Shown here in pieces: positions 59,319-64,000 of a stretch of 64,000 bases of DNA; within the stretch, counting starts at the first letter, position 1, and each line of letters opens with the position of its first letter. The position numbers and the translations under genes were made by a program. The notes under the pieces were generated by a model. It was not told where the DNA came from. It did not search any database and was given only the letters and a program-made list of their open reading frames with translations. The stretch is taken from the NCBI RefSeq assembly GCF_014472395.1, contig NZ_JACSZW010000010.1:1-64000 (forward strand), written 5' to 3'. Origin of the DNA: Pedobacter sp. N36a (GTDB taxonomy: Bacteria; Bacteroidota; Bacteroidia; Sphingobacteriales; Sphingobacteriaceae).

Positions 59319-59353
59319 AAAAAACCTGATCACGATTGTGATCAGGTTTTTTT
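59319..59353. terminator. bidirectional terminator
   Basis: AACCTGATCAC (59323-59333) pairs with GTGATCAGGTT (59338-59348) around GATT, flanked by A6 and T9. It stands between the convergent Ldh-family and M16 peptidase genes. Confidence 0.9.
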
Positions 59354-59387
59354 TTCAGTTAACTGTACCTTAAGCAGTTTATTGTGG

Positions 59388-62321
59388 TTAATAACCAAAT
59401 ATTTGCGCTAAGCTCAGTTTGTTGAAGGTTCCGAATTTCTCCATATCTTCCAATTTTACTTTCTTATCGGAAGCCACAATACAGTAATTGTATGGTTTAC
59501 CAGCCACGCGCGCTGCATGGAAAGCTTTGATGTCTGTAAAGGTGAGCGGTTTCAATTCATTGTACTCATCAATTCTTCCATCATGGTTGATCCCTAGTTT
59601 TTTATTGGCAAAATAGGCCGCTATAATGGCATCCTTAGTTATTCTGCTGGTTTCAATGGAATTCATAGCATTGTATTTTGAAGCCTCAAATGATTTTTCC
59701 GATTCTGGAAGATCATTTAATAACTCATTCATTCCTTTTACTGCATCATTCATTTTATCCGCCTGACTGCCCACATAAGCAACCATCGCATATTGTTTGT
59801 CGTCACGATCAGGAGCCGCGAAAACAGCAAAAGTTGAATAGGCCAATGCTTTAGATTCTCTGATGGTCTGGAATACAATAGAACCCATACCGCCACCAAA
59901 ATAGCTATTGAAAAGTGTTACTTTTCCCGCAAGACCTGCTTCGTATTTACCCGCATTTCTTACCCAGCGCAGCTCAGACTGTACCATATCATAGTCTGCA
60001 AAATATACCTGACTTTTTGCGTTATCCGTGTAAACGAATTTCTTTGCAGCAGGTGTAGCAACGAATGCTGCAGGTAATTTATGAAGCTTGCCGATTTTTG
60101 CACTGAAAGTAGACTCATTTTCCGGACCATAATAAGTGATCGTATGCTGATAGTTTCTCAGGTTCTGCAAGATGGCCAATAGCTCAGCAGAGGTGATATT
60201 ATTGACCTCTTGATTGGTTAAAGTAAAATTAGTAGGATTAGTTGAACCGAATTGTGCATAGCTCATCAAACCGCTTAGAATTGCTGCTTTATTTAATTTA
60301 TTGTTTTCTCTTGATTTAAGAATCCTGCTTTTCAGTTCCGTTAAAGCTTGTTCATTAGCTTTACAATTGGTTAGGATATGCTCTACCAAAGTTACGGCCT
60401 TATCAAAGTTTTCCTGTAGGCCACTGATGTTAATCGTAGCGACTTCATTGCTCACATTAAAAGTGTAATTACAAGCGATGTTATAGAATTCTTTACTGAT
60501 TTCTTCTGCGCTGTATTTATCTGTAGCTAAGAAAGCAAGATATTGAGCCGCATAAGGCATGAGTTTATTATTGTAAGCACCCATATCAAAGCGATACGAC
60601 AGTCGGAAAATGCTGTTTTCTTTATTCTCTACAGTGATGACTTCAGCAATTCCTGCTTTACCGAAATTTAGGTCTTTCTGGAAGTCCAGAAATTTAGGTG
60701 CAATTGGAGCAGATGGTCGTGATAATAAGTTCTTAGCAAATGGAGAGGTTTCCGTCGCATTGGTTTGTACCGGAGTGATGGTTGGTTTCTCTACTTTGGC
60801 GATGCTTTTATCTTCTCCTTTATGTTTGTAAGTCACCACATAATTGTCTTTGAAAAACTGGTTGGCAAATTCAATCACTTGTTTTTTAGTAATTTTTGCC
60901 ATGGCATCCTGTCCATTTAAAGACTTGTCCCATTTGGTGGCTCGGTTCAAGATAAACTCATTGGTTACGGCTTCCACGCGGAAAGCATTCTCATCAAAAG
61001 ACTGTAGTAAACTCAGTTTCTGATTGGCAACCGTCGCCTTAATCAGGCTTTCATCGAAATCTCCTTTTTTAAGAATATTCAGCTGGTCCAATAACAATTG
61101 CTGTGCCTGCTCTAAAGTCTGTCCTTGTTTAGGCTGTGCGGTAAGGAAGAAGATTCCGTAATCCTTCATCTGCTGATAACCTGCAGATGCACGCAGTACT
61201 TTTTGCTGTTTATTCAGGTTAATGTCCAGTAAACCAGCTTTGCCATTAGAAAGGATACTAGAAATCAGGTCTAACAATAAGCTTTGCTGTGTGTTTTCTG
61301 CAAAACCTCTGTAAGACAGTCTCACACTTTCTGCGCTAGGGCCATAAATGTCCAGTTTCTGGATTTTCGTCAATGGTTTTTCTGGAGCGGGCTGATATAG
61401 TTCAACCGGTTTGGCTTGCATAAAAGAGAAAGACTGATCTACCTTTTTGATCATTTCATCCGGATTGAAATCTCCGGCCATAGCAATCGCCATGTTGTTA
61501 GGTACATAGTATTTGTTGTAATACTTTCTGATTTCTACCAAAGAAGGGTTTTTTAAGTGCTCTACGGTACCAATGGTCGTCTGCTGACCGTAATTATGAG
61601 TAGGGAATAACAACGCTGCAGTCTTCTCATTAATTTTCCAGGAATCATCATCCAAGCCTCTGTTCTTCTCCTCATAAACTGCTTCTAACTCCGTATGGAA
61701 AATACGGAAAATTGGATTGCGGAAGCGCTCTGCTTGCAAAGCAAGGAACTTATCCGTCGCATTTGCAGGGAAATCTTCATTGTAAACCGTTTCCTCGTAC
61801 CAGGTGTGTGCATTGGTCGACTGTCCACCGATTGCTTTCATCATTTTATCGTACTCGTTGGCAATAGAATAATTAGAAGCTTCACCAGAAGTTTTATCAA
61901 TTTGTGCGTAGATTTCTTTTCGTTTTGCTGGATCGGTGGTTTTATTGTATAGCTCATACAGCCCATCGATTTTATCCAATAATGGCTTTTCTTTTGCAAA
62001 GTCTAGGGTTCCGAATTTATCTGTTCCTTTGAACAGCAAGTGCTCCAGGTAATGCGCTAATCCAGTGGCAGTACGCGGGTCTGTATTACTTCCCGCTCTT
62101 ACCCCCATGCGGAATTCAATGGTTGGCTCTTTTGTATTTTGTGATAAAATTACTGTTAAGCCGTTCTTCAAGGTATAAAAACGTGATTTTGTCGGGTCAT
62201 TGGTGACATATTTATAGGTATATCCACCCGAGCTCGCCGTTTTCCATTGAAAACCGGATTGAGCCATTATACTCGACCCTGCAATTAGAAAACAGGCGAG
62301 TAGCAGTAATTTTTTCTTCAT
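59388..62321 (-). CDS. M16 family zinc metallopeptidase (insulinase type)
   Basis: A 977-residue exported peptidase made of two fused M16 halves. A signal peptide covers about 1-21 (ending IMAQ). The zinc site HYLEH is at residues 90-94 and the third ligand is a Glu in HTELEAVYEEKNRGL; the second half (about 530-977) lacks the HxxEH motif, as is normal for the non-catalytic half. The arrangement fits periplasmic M16 proteases that degrade peptides. I chose the ATG at 62321, which gives a clean signal peptide. It diverges from surE, with both promoters in an 82-base gap. Confidence 0.93.
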   Translation of the reverse strand: MKKKLLLLACFLIAGSSIMAQSGFQWKTASSGGYTYKYVTNDPTKSRFYTLKNGLTVILSQNTKEPTIEFRMGVRAGSNTDPRTATGLAHYLEHLLFKGTDKFGTLDFAKEKPLLDKIDGLYELYNKTTDPAKRKEIYAQIDKTSGEASNYSIANEYDKMMKAIGGQSTNAHTWYEETVYNEDFPANATDKFLALQAERFRNPIFRIFHTELEAVYEEKNRGLDDDSWKINEKTAALLFPTHNYGQQTTIGTVEHLKNPSLVEIRKYYNKYYVPNNMAIAMAGDFNPDEMIKKVDQSFSFMQAKPVELYQPAPEKPLTKIQKLDIYGPSAESVRLSYRGFAENTQQSLLLDLISSILSNGKAGLLDINLNKQQKVLRASAGYQQMKDYGIFFLTAQPKQGQTLEQAQQLLLDQLNILKKGDFDESLIKATVANQKLSLLQSFDENAFRVEAVTNEFILNRATKWDKSLNGQDAMAKITKKQVIEFANQFFKDNYVVTYKHKGEDKSIAKVEKPTITPVQTNATETSPFAKNLLSRPSAPIAPKFLDFQKDLNFGKAGIAEVITVENKENSIFRLSYRFDMGAYNNKLMPYAAQYLAFLATDKYSAEEISKEFYNIACNYTFNVSNEVATINISGLQENFDKAVTLVEHILTNCKANEQALTELKSRILKSRENNKLNKAAILSGLMSYAQFGSTNPTNFTLTNQEVNNITSAELLAILQNLRNYQHTITYYGPENESTFSAKIGKLHKLPAAFVATPAAKKFVYTDNAKSQVYFADYDMVQSELRWVRNAGKYEAGLAGKVTLFNSYFGGGMGSIVFQTIRESKALAYSTFAVFAAPDRDDKQYAMVAYVGSQADKMNDAVKGMNELLNDLPESEKSFEASKYNAMNSIETSRITKDAIIAAYFANKKLGINHDGRIDEYNELKPLTFTDIKAFHAARVAGKPYNYCIVASDKKVKLEDMEKFGTFNKLSLAQIFGY

Positions 62322-62339
62322 GTTTAATAAGTTATAACT

Positions 62340-62347
62340 CAAATATA
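62340..62347 (-). promoter_or_regulatory. possible M16 peptidase -7 box
   Basis: TATATTTG on the minus strand matches TAnnTTTG exactly, 18 bases before the ATG of the M16 gene. The -33 partner is not clear. Confidence 0.4.
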
Positions 62348-62390
62348 CTGGGAAAGTAGATTATGTCCTTAACATTCTATGTAATTCTCG

Positions 62391-62398
62391 TATTTTTG
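62391..62398 (+). promoter_or_regulatory. -7 box directly before surE
   Basis: TATTTTTG matches TAnnTTTG exactly and ends 5 bases before the surE ATG at 62404, predicting a leaderless or nearly leaderless mRNA. A weak -33 (CTTA near 62368) is at about the right distance. Confidence 0.4.
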
Positions 62399-62403
62399 TG
62401 TGT

Positions 62404-63183
62404 ATGAAGAAGCAAAATTCTAAACCTAATATTTTAGTGGTAAATGATGATGGAATCACCGCTCCAGGAATTAAAAACCTGATTGAAGTGATGAGTGAGC
62501 TGGGCAATGTAGTGGTGGTTGCACCAGACGGTCCGCAATCTGGAATGGGTCATGCCATCACTATCGGAAAACCACTGCGTTTTGATCGCGTTGATCTTTA
62601 CGAAGGCGTAGAAATGTACAAATGCTCAGGAACTCCTGTAGACTGTGTAAAGCTGGCGGTAAATAAGATCTTTAAAGGTCAGAAACCGGATTTATGTGTG
62701 TCTGGAATTAACCATGGACTGAACAACTCCATCAATGTCATCTATTCAGGAACGATGTCTGCTGCGGTAGAAGGAGCAATTGAAGGCATTCCATCGATTG
62801 GGTTTTCACTCGATGATTTCTCGGAAGGTGCCGACTTTAGTCACTGTAAGAAATTTATCAAAGTAATCTCTGAAGAAGTATTGAAAAATGGTTTGCCGCA
62901 AGCTACCTTACTCAATGTAAACTTCCCAAAAGGAGCAGAATTAAAAGGTATAAAAATATGTCGTCAGGCCAACGCCAAATGGGCGGAAGATTTCGACGAG
63001 CGTAAAGATCCTTACCAGCGTCCTTATTATTGGCTGACTGGAGTTTTCCAAAATAACGATAAAGGAGAAGATACAGATGTATGGGCATTGGAACATGGTT
63101 TCGTATCTGTAGTCCCAGTACAATTTGATTTAACGGCACACCATGCCATCCCTGTATTGAACACCTGGACATTTGATGTTTAG
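62404..63183 (+). CDS. surE: 5'/3'-nucleotidase SurE
   Basis: A 259-residue phosphatase that hydrolyses nucleoside monophosphates. NILVVNDDGITAPGI (metal-binding Asp15 and Asp16), GPQSGMGHAITIG, CSGTPVDCVKLAV and SGINHGLNNSINVIYSGTM are all family motifs. I chose the ATG at 62404 over the GTG two codons upstream. Its stop overlaps the start of the next gene by 8 bases, and lpxB follows, so surE, the small membrane protein and lpxB form one unit. Confidence 0.96.
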   Translation: MKKQNSKPNILVVNDDGITAPGIKNLIEVMSELGNVVVVAPDGPQSGMGHAITIGKPLRFDRVDLYEGVEMYKCSGTPVDCVKLAVNKIFKGQKPDLCVSGINHGLNNSINVIYSGTMSAAVEGAIEGIPSIGFSLDDFSEGADFSHCKKFIKVISEEVLKNGLPQATLLNVNFPKGAELKGIKICRQANAKWAEDFDERKDPYQRPYYWLTGVFQNNDKGEDTDVWALEHGFVSVVPVQFDLTAHHAIPVLNTWTFDV

Positions 63184-63442
63184 AAGAGTTAAAGATTCGG
63201 TATTTATAGGACTGGGAGTCGGCATACTGGCTCCCGGTATCCTTGGCAGCATTTCCTGGTACCTGATGCACCGTTATGCTTTTTTGGCCAAGGCTGATTT
63301 ATTACTGATCGCTTCTATCGCCGTTAACGCTTTATTACTCCAGTACTTTTTTAAACTTAACAAGGAAAATACCGGTAGAGGCATTATCAGTGCCACATTC
63401 CTTTGGGCTTTCCTTTTCTTTTTTTATAAAATCAACCAATAA
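63176..63442 (+). CDS. small membrane protein, unknown function
   Basis: An 88-residue protein with three hydrophobic segments (about 9-30, 38-57 and 69-85) and basic termini (MFRRVKDSVFIGLG start). It overlaps surE by 8 bases and lpxB by one (TAATG), so it is tightly coupled to both. I do not recognise the family; the position between surE and lpxB in Bacteroidota suggests an envelope role, which is only inference. Confidence 0.75.
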   Translation: MFRRVKDSVFIGLGVGILAPGILGSISWYLMHRYAFLAKADLLLIASIAVNALLLQYFFKLNKENTGRGIISATFLWAFLFFFYKINQ

Positions 63443-64000
63443 TGAGATACTATTTAGTAGCTGGAGAAGCCTCCGGAGATTTGCACGGTGCCAACTTAAT
63501 GAAAGCACTAAAAGTGGAAGATGCGGCTGCGGAGTTTCGCTATTATGGGGGTGATAAAATGAAAGCAGAAGGAGGGGAGTTGAAAAAGCATTACTCAGAA
63601 ATGGCTTTCATGGGCTTTACGGAGGTCGTAATGAACTTGAGAACGATCTTCAGGAATATGAAAGCCTGCAAAGCTGATGTGTTGGCTTACCAACCTGACG
63701 TATTGATTTTAATTGATTTTCCTGGTTTTAATCTTAAAATTGCGGAATTTGCCAAGGCGAATGGAATCAAAGTAGCCTATTATATCTCTCCTAAAGTATG
63801 GGCTTGGAACCAGAAAAGGGTATTAAAGATCAAGAAAATTGTAGATCAGCTTTTTTGTATTTTACCATTTGAGGTTGATTTCTATAAGAAATGGGGGATG
63901 GAGGTCAATTATGTAGGGAATCCCTTGCTGGATGAAATTGCATTATTTGTCCCAGATCCTAAATTCAGGACTACATATCAGCTGAATAAAGAAATTGTGG
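63442..64000 (+). CDS. lpxB: lipid-A-disaccharide synthase, cut by the window end
   Basis: The first 186 codons of LpxB, which joins UDP-diacylglucosamine and lipid X to the lipid A disaccharide. It begins MRYYLVAGEASGDLHGANLM, the family signature, and later shows FMGFTEVVMNL, VLILIDFPGFNLKIAEFAK, YYISPKVWAWNQKRV and YVGNPLLDE. The frame is open to the last base of the window, so the C-terminal part is missing here only by truncation. Its ATG overlaps the previous stop (TAATG). Confidence 0.96.
   Translation, partial: MRYYLVAGEASGDLHGANLMKALKVEDAAAEFRYYGGDKMKAEGGELKKHYSEMAFMGFTEVVMNLRTIFRNMKACKADVLAYQPDVLILIDFPGFNLKIAEFAKANGIKVAYYISPKVWAWNQKRVLKIKKIVDQLFCILPFEVDFYKKWGMEVNYVGNPLLDEIALFVPDPKFRTTYQLNKEIV

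Noticed and set aside
1..64000. CRISPR array, prophage, toxin-antitoxin or defence cluster
   Set aside because: No direct-repeat array, integrase, phage structural gene or recognisable defence gene was seen; nearly all coding sequence is core metabolism, translation, DNA maintenance or envelope.

Overview
This 64 kb window is chromosomal DNA of a member of the Bacteroidota, most likely a Sphingobacteriaceae genome close to Pedobacter. The genus is inferred from gene content and protein style, not from a search. Supporting signs are a SusC/SusD pair, the DUF3098-FtsX pair, DUF4295 (bL38) after bL28 and bL33, a START-like gene before an LptF/G permease, the near absence of Shine-Dalgarno sequences, and many -7 boxes of the form TAnnTTTG. 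Base composition is low in GC and gene density is high.

Layout. 1-2.7 kb: the end of an rRNA operon (5S rRNA and terminator), then a decayed ISL3-like transposase, another decayed reading frame, and tRNA-Met. 2.8-14.8 kb: envelope and housekeeping genes (START-like protein, LptF/G permease, ribBA, giant TamB-like protein, tsaD, recA, nth, ECF sigma factor). 15-23.7 kb: uvrA with a LysE-type exporter, a DUF2157-like membrane protein, a CPA2 antiporter and ribF. 23.8-27.5 kb: a minus-strand run ftsX, DUF3098, uppP, truB, yitT. 27.8-38.2 kb: a lipoprotein, a CLC transporter probably of the fluoride branch, leuS, a TonB-dependent receptor-like barrel, an orphan peptide-binding lipoprotein and a flavin reductase. 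38.4-42.8 kb: the cluster parA-parB-DUF5683-dapB-lepB. 43-49.4 kb: a ROK regulator followed by SusC and SusD, a nutrient-uptake locus without visible enzymes. 49.4-52.5 kb: CsbD, a thioredoxin-fold lipoprotein without its cysteines, and acetyl-CoA synthetase. 52.9-59.3 kb: a protein of unknown function, bL28, bL33, bL38, ftsY, rimO, bshC and an Ldh-family oxidoreductase. 59.4-64 kb: an M16 peptidase, surE, a small membrane protein and the start of lpxB, which runs off the window.

Most genes are core functions: ribosome and translation (tsaD, truB, leuS, rimO, L28/L33/bL38), DNA maintenance (recA, nth, uvrA, parAB) and envelope biogenesis (LptF/G, TamB, UppP, LepB, LpxB, FtsX). Accessory or decayed DNA is confined to about 0.16-2.6 kb. 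I saw no phage, CRISPR array, defence island or secondary-metabolite cluster, and no convincing new multi-gene system. The items most worth a second look are a compact GC-rich, structured-looking element between a gene of unknown function and rpmB, a TamB-like gene whose conserved N-terminus has no ordinary start codon, and several genes whose -7 promoter box ends only 3-5 bases before the start codon, which predicts leaderless mRNAs.
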